The position numbers and the translations under genes are program-made. Positions 36,714-47,850 of a DNA stretch of 64,000 nt are shown piece by piece. How positions within the stretch are numbered: the stretch's first letter is position 1; the number at the start of each line of letters is the position of its first letter. Source of the DNA: Sorghum bicolor (lineage: Eukaryota; Streptophyta; Magnoliopsida; Poales; Poaceae). The notes under the pieces were generated by a model. That model ran no database searches and was not told the origin of the DNA. It saw nothing but the letters and a program-made list of their open reading frames with translations. The DNA is taken from the NCBI RefSeq assembly GCF_000003195.3, contig NC_012871.2:3149997-3213996 (forward strand). The letters are read 5' to 3'.

Positions 36714-39700
36714 ATGGCCCTCCCTGGACTTTCGTTCTCGCCTGGTTTGAGGTTCCAAGATGAGGTTCGTGCCACCTTGGGGCTCCCAGTTTCCTCCTCC
36801 TCCCTCGACTCTTTCGTTCTGGTCGCCTCCTTTGGTCGCTGCAAGTTTCAGCTCACCCCGCTCTCGGTGGGTCGTTTGCTTCAAGCATCTCTGGGTGGAA
36901 ATGCTTCCTGCTTCAATGCTGTTCAGCTGGGGGACAGGGTCTTCAGGTTTTCTGTTGCCTCTAAGGCTGTTGGGTTTGCCATCAAAAGGCTCGGTTCGTT
37001 TGAATGTGATTTGTTCAAAGTGTTCTTCCACCTTTGGGGTGGCGGTGGCCCTGACTGGAGATCAGTTTAGAAGTTTTCTTGCCGCTGAGGAGCAAGCTTG
37101 GAAGCCAGCTCCCTCCTCGCGGGCTAATGGCAGATCCTTTGCGGAGGTGGTTCGTCATCCTCGTGCTAGCTCTGGTCCCCCACTCTCTGGTGCCAATGCT
37201 GTCCCGCTTCGTGCTCAGCCTCGACTTCATGTGCTCAATCGTCTCTCCTTTCCGGATCCTTCTTTGCCTAGCGGTTCAAGCGCTCCTTTCCGTCCATGGC
37301 GCGGTGGTGTCGGCAAGACCCGCTCCTTCCCTTGCCCCAGATGCCTGCTCCCTGGCCATGGCCGCGATGCATGCCGCTGGCCTATCAGATGCTTTGCATG
37401 CCGCTACTCGGGCCACGCCGCGTCCGCATGCCCGGGAGAAGCATTAAAGAGGAGACAAGCTTTAATTTTGGACAATGGAAAGAAGACGGCGGTCGGCACT
37501 CAGGATTGGAGGCCAAGGGGGAACTTGTCGGGCCTCTTCAGGGGCCTTTTAAATGGCAGCAAGGGTCCCTCAATGCAGCCGCCGGTTTTCAGCTCGTTTC
37601 GTGAATGGGCCGAGGCTTGTTCCTCCCGGCCCACTTCGTTCCAAGCCCCATCCGCCTCGAGCCTCCCGGACCTTAATGTTGAGCCTGCTGACTGGTCTCT
37701 TGCTACCCCTTCGGCTTCCCCTCCCCTGCTGCGGGCGGCCAGTTTAGTTCCCGAGGGAAAAAACCCCAGCTCCCAGCTACAGTGCAGCACTCGTTCCCTC
37801 TCTTCACCTTCCTCTGAGCTCCTTGCTCGCTCTCCTCCGTTCTCCAAGCCCATCGCCGCGGATTCCATGGCTTTTCAGCGCATTGATCCTAGGCCCTGGG
37901 TTCCTCGCACCATGGTTTGGGAGGAGGTGGTCAACCGGCCTACAATGGTGCGGGCGGTAGCTTCAAGAAGAGTGACGCTCTCGGAGGAAGAAGGCCCCAA
38001 GAATGAAGATCTTGCGATCGTCAACATCGCTCCGCTGCCTGGTAACGCCCTCGCTTTCGCTGCTGTGGATGAGGTTCTGCGGGAGTTTTTTCACAACAGA
38101 CGGATTCAAGTCACGGACATCCAGCCGTGTACTCTTGGTCAGGCTTATGTTCGTTTTGACAGAGCACTTGATCGTGATGCTCTTGTCCATCAGGGGCCGA
38201 TCCCCTATGACAATGTCTTCTTCACGTTTGTCAAGCATGATGAGGGAAGAAATTGGAGGAGGGTTAATTTCAATACCGAGTGCTGGATTATGATGCTTGG
38301 GTTTCCCCCAAACTTCCAGGAGGAGCAGTTCTTTCAAGATGCTATTGGCTCCTTTGGCAAGTTTCTGATCTGGCAGGAGCAGGAAAGAATGCTTGCGAGA
38401 ACCATCATCAAGGCTCGGGTGCTAGATGTTCAGTCCATACCTCACTTCATTGTCTTCTCTGATGCTCCCGGCTTTGATAGTCATTCCTGGACAGTCCAAT
38501 GTGAAGTGCTTCGATATAACTTTCTGGGTGGGGGACCTCCTGATGAAGAAGATGTTTCTGTGCTCCCACTGGTGGGGGTCCCTTTTGACTTCTTTGGGCT
38601 CGGTCAACCAGGAGCTGGGCCTGTCCAGGACAATGAAGAGGACCCTGATCACAATGGAGAGCAGGGGCAGGACATTCAAGGTGTCCATGCCGAAAACAAT
38701 CAGCAGGAGCAGCAGGACCCCAACAACCCTTGGGAACAATGGCCCCAACCCCAGCAGCAGCCTCAAGAGCAGATCAATCAAGGCTTGAACTTGGTTCCTC
38801 ATGATATGGAGATTGACCTGAATGCTCCAGGGCAGCAGTTTGATTTTAACCCCCAGGAAGTCATCATCAACCCTGCTGTGCCTCCTCAGGGGGATTTTCT
38901 TGAATTGAATGATATCCTTCAGGGAAATAATGTGGTCCAGGAAATTGCTTTTCAGCAGGAGATGCCTGCCATCCCTCCAGGGGAATTGAATCTTTTGGCC
39001 TTGGCTGATGAGGAATTGCAACAAGTCCCCCACCTTCCAAATGTTCAGATTGATGTGCTTGGGGAAGAAATCCCTTATGATCAGCTAGTTGAGTTCAATA
39101 ACAATGAGCCTCCTATTCTGCCAGAGGGAAATAACTTGCATCAGAATGAAATCATAGAAGAAGAACAGCAGAACAACCTCAACATTCTGAATGTGGGCAT
39201 GGTTCTGATACAGCATAATGGGCCAGATCTGATGGCAGAATATGAAAGGAAGAAATGGGCCGATAACACCAGGATCTGGGCCCAGCACTTCAGCCCAGGT
39301 AGGCCCAATTGCACCTCTGTTAGCATTCCCTTTGAATGGGCCAATTTTTTCACCTGCTTGCTTATGAATCCAGAAAGCTACTGTTGGACAAAGGAGTTCC
39401 TTTCTTCCAAGGTCGCCAGCTGCTTAGAAGGTAATCAGGGTTTGATTGATTATTCCCTCCCTAAGGATTGCCCAAGTAATGTTGCCTTGCTTTGTTCATC
39501 TTCAGAAAACAAAGTGATCAGCACTACAGTTTCTGAGGCTGAGGAGACTGAAAAGGTGCAGGCATCCCCGGGGAGGAACAAAGGGAAAAGGGCCCCCCTG
39601 GTAGTTACAGAGGTAAGAAGGAGCCCCAGACTTAAGTCCACCTTTAAGGGTTCAAAACCTTCTGCTTGCACTGATAGAAGATGTCTGGCTTGTTCACCCC

Positions 39701-39945
39701 CTCCAACTCTGACAGTTAGTCTTATCAAGAATTTGGGTGTGCAGATTTGTGATATTGAACCTGAGCTGCTAGAGGAGGAAATCCTAAAGAAGGGCAGGAA
39801 GCTTGAGCCTATTTCCAAGAAAAGGAAGACTGGTGAGGATGGCAAAGAGACCTCAAGGCCTGAAGATGAAGCCCAGGATAAGGCTGATGAACCAGAAGAA
39901 GAAGATGCTGAGGGGACAGGCAGTGAGGCTGCTGGGCACTCTTGA
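36714..39945 (+). pseudogene. LINE ORF1, zinc-knuckle nucleic-acid-binding protein, probably frameshifted
   Basis: ORF1 proteins bind the LINE RNA. An uninterrupted frame runs 36760-39945 (1061 residues). However, its first 100 residues look out of frame: the overlapping frame from 36714 to about 37060 reads the FVLVASFGRC..HLWGGGGPDW pattern usual at the start of these proteins, then stops at 37068-37070. The frame shift near 37058-37064 is best explained by one extra base. The downstream frame has two CX2CX4HX4C knuckles in tandem (near 37330-37440), a DUF4283-like region around 38010-38540, then a Gln/Asn-rich acidic linker and a basic C terminus. Confidence 0.75.
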
Positions 39946-40059
39946 GAGATTGTCTGCAGCTACCCTCTTTTGTCAGTCATGTCTTAGGGACAGTGGACAG
40001 ATTTTGTATTTGTACCTTGTTATGCTTTGGTACCTTTGTATCCCTTCTAGTTGTTTTTT

Positions 40060-43000
40060 ATGAATCAGAACAGCTGTAGAACTTGGAATGTTCTGACTTG
40101 GAATGTCAGAGGTCTTAATGCCAGATGGAAGTGGGATGCTATTAGAGACAAAATATCTCAATCTGCTTGTGACATTATTTGCTTGCAAGAAACAAAAAAA
40201 ATCTGAATGTGATCTCCATTTTCTGAGAAATTTCTGTCCTGGTTGTTTTGATCAATTTGAAATCTTGCCTTCTGTTGGGGCTTCTGGAGGCATCTTCATT
40301 GCCTGGAAAGGCTCTATGTTCAGTGGTAATAAGATTTTTGCTAATGACTATTGTCTTTCGGTGGAATTTGTCTCTGCTCACAATGGTGCAAGGTGGATCC
40401 TCTCTGGTGTTTATGGGCCTTGCTCCCCTGATGGTAAGATTGCCTTCATCAATTGGCTTAAAAATGTGCAGATGCCTGTTAGTCAAGATTGGTTAATCCT
40501 GGGAGACTTCAATCTCATCAGAAAGCAAGAAGACAGAAACAAACCTGGGGGGAATATCACTGAGATGTTACTTTTTAACGAGGCCATCAGCTCGCTTGGC
40601 CTAATTGAAATAACCTTGCAAGGGAGAAAATATACCTGGTCTAACATGCAGCCTTCCCCCCTTCTTGAGAAATTGGATTGGGTGTTCACCTCCAGTAATT
40701 GGGTCATCTCCTACCCAAACACCACAGCTAAGGGCTTGGATATGACTCCATCAGATCACTCCCCATGCATTGTTTCAATTTCAACTATCATTCCCAAGAG
40801 TAAGATCTTCAGATTTGAAAATCACTGGCTGTGCAACAACCAATGTCTGGAGCTAATTAGTCAAGCCTGGGGAGATCACCCCCCTTCAGATCCTGATCCA
40901 GCTAAATCTCTGACTGCCAAATTCAAATTTCTAAGGAAAAAGCTTAGAGAATGGCAAGCCTCCAGACCTGGACTGAGAGTTACCATTGAAAACTGTAAAT
41001 TAACCTTGCACTTCCTGGAGGTCCTAGGGGAACACAGAGACCTCACTCTAGAGGAATGGAACTTTAAGGAGATTCTGAAAAAACATCTCCTCCAGCTTCT
41101 TGAGCAACAGAAAATTTATTGGAAACAAAGAGGTTCAATCAAGTGGGTTAAGTTTGGTGACGCTAGCACTCATTTTTTTCATGCCAATGCAACCATAAGG
41201 CATAGAGGTAATCTTATCAAGGAATTGCAGGCTGATGATGGCTCCCTGGTTAGTGATCATGCTGGGAAGGAAAAAATGATTTGGGAGGATTTCAAGGTCA
41301 GGCTTGGATCCTCTGAATTTGAAAATTTCTGGGTGGACCCAAGTTTTTTCTTGCAGGAGAGTCAAGATCTTAGCTTCCTGGAAGAGCCCTTCTCTCATAC
41401 AGATATTGACAACATTGTGAAAGCTCTCCCCAACAATAAATCCCCTGGACCAGATGGCTTTACCAATGAATTTTTGAAGAAATGCTGGCCTGTTATCAGA
41501 CAAGACTTCTATAGACTGTGTGATGCCTTCCATGCTAATTCTGTTTGTCTCAGAAGTATCAACTCCTCCTTCATCACCCTCATCCCTAAGGTGGAAAATG
41601 CTAGTAGAATCAAGGACTTCAGGCCCATCTCCTTGCTGAACTCTTCAGTTAAGATCATCACCAAGCTCCTGGGAAATAGACTTCAGCAAGCAATCACCTC
41701 CCTTGTCCACAAAAATTAGTATGGATTTATAAAAAGCAGAACCATCCAGGACTGTGTTGCATGGGCATTTGAATATCTCCACATCTGTCACAATTCCAAG
41801 AAAGAAATTGTCATCATTAAGTTGGACTTTGAGAAGGCATTTGACAAGATTGAGCACCAAGCCATGATCCTCATTATGCAAGCTATGGGTTTTGGTCAGA
41901 GGTGGATTCAATGGATGACTTCCATCTTCTCTTCTGGCACCTCAGCTGTCCTCCTGAATGGAACTCCAGGGAAAACCTTTCATTGCCTAAGAGGGGTTAG
42001 ACAGGGGGATCCCCTCTCCCCCTTGTTATTTGTTTTGGCTGCTGACTTCCTTCAGGCTTTAATCAGCAAAGCTCAGTCCATTGGTCTTCTCAACCTGCCT
42101 GTCCCTTCCTCCAACAGAGACTTCCCTGTCATCCAATATGCAGACGACACCCTTATTATCATGGAAGGTGAGGCCAGGCAGCTGTTCTTTCTTAAGTCCC
42201 TTCTTAACACCTTTTCAATGGCTACTGGGCTCAAGGTCAACTTCTCCAAGTCAATGATGGTTCCTGTCAACATCTCAGGAGATAAGTTAAACCATTTGGC
42301 CCAGACTTTTGGTTGTGCTGTGGGCAGCTTTCCCTTTACATATCTTGGACTACCCTTGGGAATTCAAAGGCCTACAATGCAGGAGTTCCTGCCTATGGTT
42401 TCCAAATGTGAAAGAAGACTCTCTGGGATTTCCTCTTTTCTCACTTTGGCTGGGAGGCTTCAATTGACCAATGCAGTTTTCAGTGCTCTCCCAACTTTTT
42501 ACATGTGCTCCCTACTCCTCCCCAAGTCCATCATCAAACAAATTGACAAGTACAGGAAGCATTGTCTGTGGAGAGGGTCTGATATAAACTCCAAAACTCC
42601 TCCAAAAGCTGCCTAGGATTTAGTATGTATTCCAAAGGATGAAGGAGGCCTTGGGGTCCTTAATCTTGAAAAGCAAAATAGGGCCCTTCTCTCCAAAAGC
42701 TTGCATAAATTCTTCAATAGGCAGGACATCCCTTGGGTCAACCTTGTTTGGGAGAAATATTACAGAAATGGCAAACTTCCCAGCCATATTAAGAAAGGCT
42801 CTTTCTGGTGGAGGGACACTCTCAAGCTTCTGGACCTCTTCAAAAGTTTTGCCTCTCCTCAGATTAAAGATGGGAGGTCCTCCCTTTTCTGGCATGACAC
42901 TTGGAATAACTTAGACCAGCCTCTTGCTCTCTCTGCTCCTGAGCTCCTATCCTTCGCAAAGAACAATAGAGCTTCAGTTCAGCAGGTTCTCAGTCAGGAT

Positions 43001-43669
43001 GATTTCTCAGATTGCTTTCAGCTCCCCTTGTCAACGGATGCTCATGCCCAGTTTGTGCACATTGAACAAGCCCTTCCCCCTAACCTGTTTGATGAGGAAG
43101 GTGACTCCTGGGTGTATAGTTGGGGTTCAGGATCTTTTGCCTCGTCTAAAGTTTATAGACTGCTAGTTGGACACTCATCCATTAGCCCTGCCTTCAAGTG
43201 GTTATGGAAATGCTGTTGTCAACCCAAGCATAAGGTTTTTGGATGGCTTATGATCAAAGACAGGCTTAGCACCAGAAACTTGTTGAGAAGAAAGAATATG
43301 CAGCTTGATTCCTTCAACTGTGTTCTATGCAGCTTCATCACCGAAGAGTCAAGGTCACACCTCTTCTTGGATTGCCCTTTTGCTGCTGCCTGTTGGTTTC
43401 AAATTGGCGTGGAGATTCCTTTGCAGAGCTCGGTGCCTGACATTTTTCAGCAGATCAAAGACCAATTGGCCCACCCCTTCTTTATGGAATCAATTTTGCT
43501 CATGTGCTGGGCCATTTGGAACACCAGAAATGATCTCATCTTCAAAGGGGTCCAGCCCAATCTAGAGGAATGTCATAGGCGTTTTCTTAAGGAATGCAGC
43601 CTGCTGAGGCTTAGGGTGAAGCCTTCATTGGAGCAACGTTTTCTTTCATGGATACAAAATCTGGCATAA
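40060..43669 (+). pseudogene. LINE ORF2, endonuclease and reverse transcriptase, three lesions
   Basis: ORF2 nicks the target and reverse-transcribes the RNA. The start ATG at 40060 lies 114 bp after ORF1. The order is: APE-type endonuclease (TWNVRGLN, CLQET, GDFN, SDHSP; to about 40770), reverse transcriptase (SPGPDG near 41445, LDFEKAFD near 41822, [13 protein letters not shown] near 41993, catalytic YADD near 42138), then zf-RVT (near 43190-43400). Three lesions break it: a one-base gain in an A8 run at about 40191-40198, a TAG at 41717-41719 where Gln is usual, and a TAG at 42614-42616 where Trp is usual. Otherwise about 1200 codons stay open, so inactivation is recent. Confidence 0.93.
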
Positions 43670-43830
43670 CCCTCTTGCTGCTCCTGATTTTCTTTGTTTC
43701 CTTCTTTGTCTCCTGAATCTCTCTGTTGTAACTGTAGCTCTAGTTTTCTTCTTTTGCTCCTCTTCTTTTTTGTATTTGTACCTTAAAACAATCTTTGTTT
43801 GTTCTTTGTTTTCTTTAATGCATTTCCTGT

Positions 43831-43846
43831 AGGGGCCTCGGCCCCT
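43831..43846 (+). other. 3' hairpin of the LINE
   Basis: A 7-bp inverted repeat with a 2-base centre just upstream of the A-rich end. 3' stem-loops can be recognised by the reverse transcriptase in some LINEs. The same structure occurs at the fossil tail near 29680. Confidence 0.6.
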
Positions 43847-43876
43847 CCAGTTCAGTCAAAAAAAAGAATAGATATA

Positions 43877-44734
43877 TGAATATCAATGATAGGCAAAGGG
43901 AAGCAACGTCCACGTGGAGTTACCACCACCATTGTACTCCTCTTCGTTCCAAATTATAAATCGATTTAGTTTTTCTAAATACAAATATAGTTTTTGTTTT
44001 GTAGATACAAATATACATTTGGTTCCAATACAATGAAGAATCTCTCTCATATTCCTATATTCATTTAAGCACTACTCCCTCTGTCTCAAAATAGAATTCG
44101 TTCTCGCTTCTTAAGAAGTCAATCATTTTTAACTTTAATCAATTATATATAAAAAATATTAATATTTATAATACATAATTAATATCATTAGATAGATCGT
44201 TGAATATATTTTTTTTATAATAATCTTATTTAGAGATATAAATATTGTACGTATTTTTTCTAAATCTAGTTAAAGTTAAAAAAATTTGACCTACACACAT
44301 ACATACAAACTTTCGAGGCGGTATTATACTTACAATACGGACTGACCAAGTGCAATATTATATTATAGTACGGACGAGGAGGACGTCGTCTAGACATCAT
44401 GCATGCACGGCTAGATACTCCTGTGACTCCCTGTCTGTGTAAACTGGAACAAAGAATCTATTTAGATACAGTAGTTATGTATTCATATATAGGGAGTGTT
44501 TGGATTGCTTTGTTCTATGTTTTTTTAGCCAAACACTCTCAACTCTACGCACTCTGTTGGAGAAAAAAGAGGTAGAATTGTGGGAGTATCTAAAGAGGTC
44601 ACAACCTCTATTTTTTTATGGAGCTATATCACGATAGAGTTTGTGGAGCAGAACAATTTCAAACACTGTAAACCGATCGACTTGCATTGGTTGGAGCTCA
44701 CTGTTATTCCTATTAGCATCAAGCAACAAATTAA
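43877..44734. other. Intergenic with a degenerate Stowaway-like MITE
   Basis: CTCCCTCTGTCTCAAAATAG after TA at 44075 starts a Stowaway-like element whose other end (near 44325) is degraded. The rest has no recognised feature. Confidence 0.4.
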
Positions 44735-44960
44735 GGCCTTGTTTAGATGTATTTTTTTTTGGATTTTGACATTGTAGCACTTTTGTTTGTATTTAACAAA
44801 CATTATCTAATCATAGATTAACTAGGCTTAAAAAAATTGTCTTGTGATTTACAGGTAAAATGTGCAATTATTTATTTTTATCTATATTTAATGTTCCATG
44901 CATATGCGTATGAAAAATCTTTGTAAAGTTTTGGGTTTTTAAGTACATCTAAACAGACCC
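44735..44960. mobile_element. Tourist-like MITE, opposite orientation
   Basis: The ends are GGCCTTGTTTAGATG and CATCTAAACAGACCC; TAA is duplicated at 44732-44734 and 44961-44963. The interior is the reverse complement of most other copies. Confidence 0.8.
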
Positions 44961-45231
44961 TAACTAGACACTGGTCATGCATGCATGGATACATGCATGT
45001 ATCGATGCATGTGACAGAATATATTCGTTCAATCGGTATGGTCGGTTGGTGTTTATCTAACGTCATGTGTGGCATGAATGTATGGATTCTTTTTAATTTC
45101 CACCTTTGGTTTGTTTTCTTTGTGCATATATACTCATCACTCATTCTTAGCGTAAGCAGTAGGGAAGGTATATATATGTGCATAGACTGTGTATACATGT
45201 GAGCAAAATGAGAGACTGGCAGAAAAAGTTA

Positions 45232-47698
45232 TGTCACACCCATATTTTAAGAACAAAATAGGATGCATAAAAGACTCATATGTGCCCCAGGAATAGTCGC
45301 ACACATAAGTAGACAAATCTCAAATGTACCATTGCAGTGTTTATTACATAGCGGAATATATATTGAATCACATAGTCTCATACAAAAATGATAGCATAAA
45401 GTAAACAACGCTCTCGACGGAAGCTCCACACAGGGACACTGTTGACTGGTTGACTCCAAACCTAGTACTCATAACGATAATCCTCATTCCAGCCATCTTC
45501 ATTATCATTTCCTGAGGTGTTGGGAAATTGCAAGAGTGAGCACATATCGTACTCAACAAGTATAACCAGGGGTTCATGAGGCTCAAATAGCTGACACTGG
45601 TTTGACTGCATTTAGCTTTTAATGGTGGATAGCATATTCATAGTTAAATAACAATTGTCAAGGTAGCATATATAATCCATTCATCCCATGATCAAGTGTA
45701 AGCATAATTAATCTCATAGCATAAACAATAATCAAATGAACATAACAACTTAATAAGCTCATCGTCGGCGCAGCAAGAACCCCCAAGGCCGCTCATAACC
45801 GTGAGCACGGCTAGCATACCAGTTTTACACTCTGCAGAGGTTGTACATCTTTACCCATGAGTCATGATTTACCCTTTCGCCCGAGGCCCGTCGACCTCTT
45901 AACCCACTACCAAGGAAGGTCGGCAGGGATCACTATGAAGCCTTTCAAAAGTTCGTCTAACATGTTAGGGCCGCAAGGTTTCCTTTGCGAGCAGATATAG
46001 ATACCCCCCTTCCGAATGGCACAATGACGCGCAGCCTATACACATAGGGACAGGGGCTCGCACTATACCCGTGTCGGTTCAGCCCCTCTAGCGCCCTTTC
46101 GGGTAACCGCTAACAAGCTAGAAAAGGTCTCCATACTGAGCTAAAGCCAGAGCCATTATAGCCCTCATGGTTGCACTGTTGTCCCGGTGATCACTTACAG
46201 ACAAGATCTCATATAGTTATTTGTCATCTTATAACGTTCATTGCATAGCTATTAATCATCTTACAAGATCATGGATTATATCAAGCACTAGCACATCTAC
46301 ACCAAATGCATATCAAGTAGGTAGCAAGGAATCCAGGTAACAATCATCTATGATTTTGCTAAGGTCGACAAGGTGATAGCATGCATATGATATATATGTG
46401 TAATTATAAGTGAGTAGGTAACAAGGATAATCCCAAGTTATACTTGCCTTGACCAAAGCTCTCCTGAGCCCGCTGGTCTTCAAAAGCTTGGTCTTGATCA
46501 CCAACGTACAGCTCACCGTCTATTCCCAAACATCAATCAACAACACGCAATCCAATGGAGACAATCATACACAAAGCAAACAAGGTATAATTAGAACATT
46601 ACACCAAACAGTGGTAAAACAAATATAAAAGTTTATCAAAATATTCTACGCAGCGCTACGATCACACAAACGTAAAGTTCACGAAAATCGGAATTAAAAC
46701 GGTGAAGTTATGAATTTTCTAAGATTTCCTATAGGTAAATAATTAATTAAATGCTACTGCAGAAATAAAAAGTTTCAAAACAGTAAACTAATATTTCTAA
46801 CATGTAGAGCATGTAATTACGAACCTAACGCAATTTGAATGGGCAAAAACGGAGTTAAAATGAATATTTTATGAGCAAAACCAAATCAGTGGCAGTTATG
46901 TAATTTCTGTAAACGCCTTTCAGCACAGCCCGGCCGGTTTCCAGCCCCGGCACGGTGGGCGCGCCACCGGAAGCTCGTCGGCGCACAGTGACTTCTCGTT
47001 TCCGAGCACCGTTTCGAGAAAGAAAAACACCGGGATGAAGAGGAGCTCACCACGATCTCTTCTAAGCGCTTGGTTGGGTCCGAGAGATGACGAAGACGGC
47101 TCGCGGCGTGCGGAAAGCGTGCTGCTCCGGCGAGGTCCGATTTCGCGAAGTCTAGGGCGGCTGGAGCTTGGTTTCGCGATTAAAATGCACACGCAGGACG
47201 CGGGGTTGACCTAGGGGCTTATATAGGCGCCGTTTAGCCGATTTGGTAAGAAATCGTGCTTACCCGGATTCGGTTCGGCGCTGGGAAATTTTCCCGGCCG
47301 AAACCGGCTCGTCCACGCTGAGGAGAAGAACGAAGGCGCTGCTGACATGTGGGGCACGCGCGTCAGCCAGGGAGGGGGAAGGAGGCGCGCGCGCTGGGCT
47401 GCCTGGCCGCAGGTGGGCCGCGCTAGCGGGGCTGCAGGGGTTCGGCTGTTGTTTTTTTTTTTTTTAATTTTCCAAAGCCTTTTAAAATCAAATTTTGAGA
47501 GCAAATAAAATCCAACAAATACCAGCAGCACAAATAAATAAAGATGCTCCAGCATGAATGCTCAATCAAGGTTGCTAAACCTATAATGAATTTTAATTCC
47601 CACACAATTATTTAGTTGCTAGATTTCTATGCCCACAAAAGTACTTAAATAAATTAAATTAAATCCTATTATTTAAAAATCAAATTTTGGGTGTTACA
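45232..47698 (-). repeat. LTR (3' LTR relative to transcription)
   Basis: 2467 bp, TGTCACACCC to GGGTGTTACA. It differs from its partner at about two substitutions and one T-run length by eye. A TATATAAG box on the minus strand lies near 47219-47226. Small open frames inside are identical in both LTRs and show no known protein. Confidence 0.96.
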
Positions 47699-47713
47699 AA
47701 CTCTACCCCCCTT
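47699..47713 (-). other. Polypurine tract
   Basis: On the minus strand AAGGGGGGTAGAGTT directly precedes the 3' LTR, the expected site for plus-strand DNA priming. Confidence 0.85.
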
Positions 47714-47745
47714 AAAAGAATCTCGTCCTCGAGATTGAACGGTGC

Positions 47746-47850
47746 TTACTCGAATAGATATGAGTATGATTTCCTCAGATCATCCTCTCTTTCCCAAGTT
47801 GTTTCTCCTTGTGAATGTCAATCCCATTGCACTAGCAAATTCAATGTCTC
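47746..47850 (-). pseudogene. Remnant of the pol C terminus at a deletion junction
   Basis: Directly downstream of the gag-protease stop, one frame reads the start of the RT domain (RDIEFA, shifted one base by an extra T). Within about 15 bp the text switches to the end of a gypsy polyprotein: LVQWD, stop, then TWEREDDLRKS and a stop at 47746-47748. About 27 codons of the C terminus remain. A short CTA may have been shared at the joint. Everything between is gone. Confidence 0.75.

Larger units (their letters stand above)
36595..43876 (+). mobile_element. Near full-length L1-type LINE with 13-bp target duplication
   Basis: AAGAATAGATATA occurs at 36595-36607 and again at 43864-43876, right after an A-rich tail, so the element spans about 36608-43863. 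It has a short GC-rich 5' leader, ORF1 with zinc knuckles, ORF2 with endonuclease and reverse transcriptase, and a 3' UTR. The 3' UTR contains a 7-bp hairpin (AGGGGCC-TC-GGCCCCT, 43831-43846) just before the tail. The intact duplication and full length show a fairly recent insertion. Coding lesions make it non-autonomous now. Confidence 0.92.

Noticed and set aside
45247..47555. Short open frames inside the LTR
   Set aside because: They occur identically in both LTRs simply because the LTRs are repeats; no known protein.
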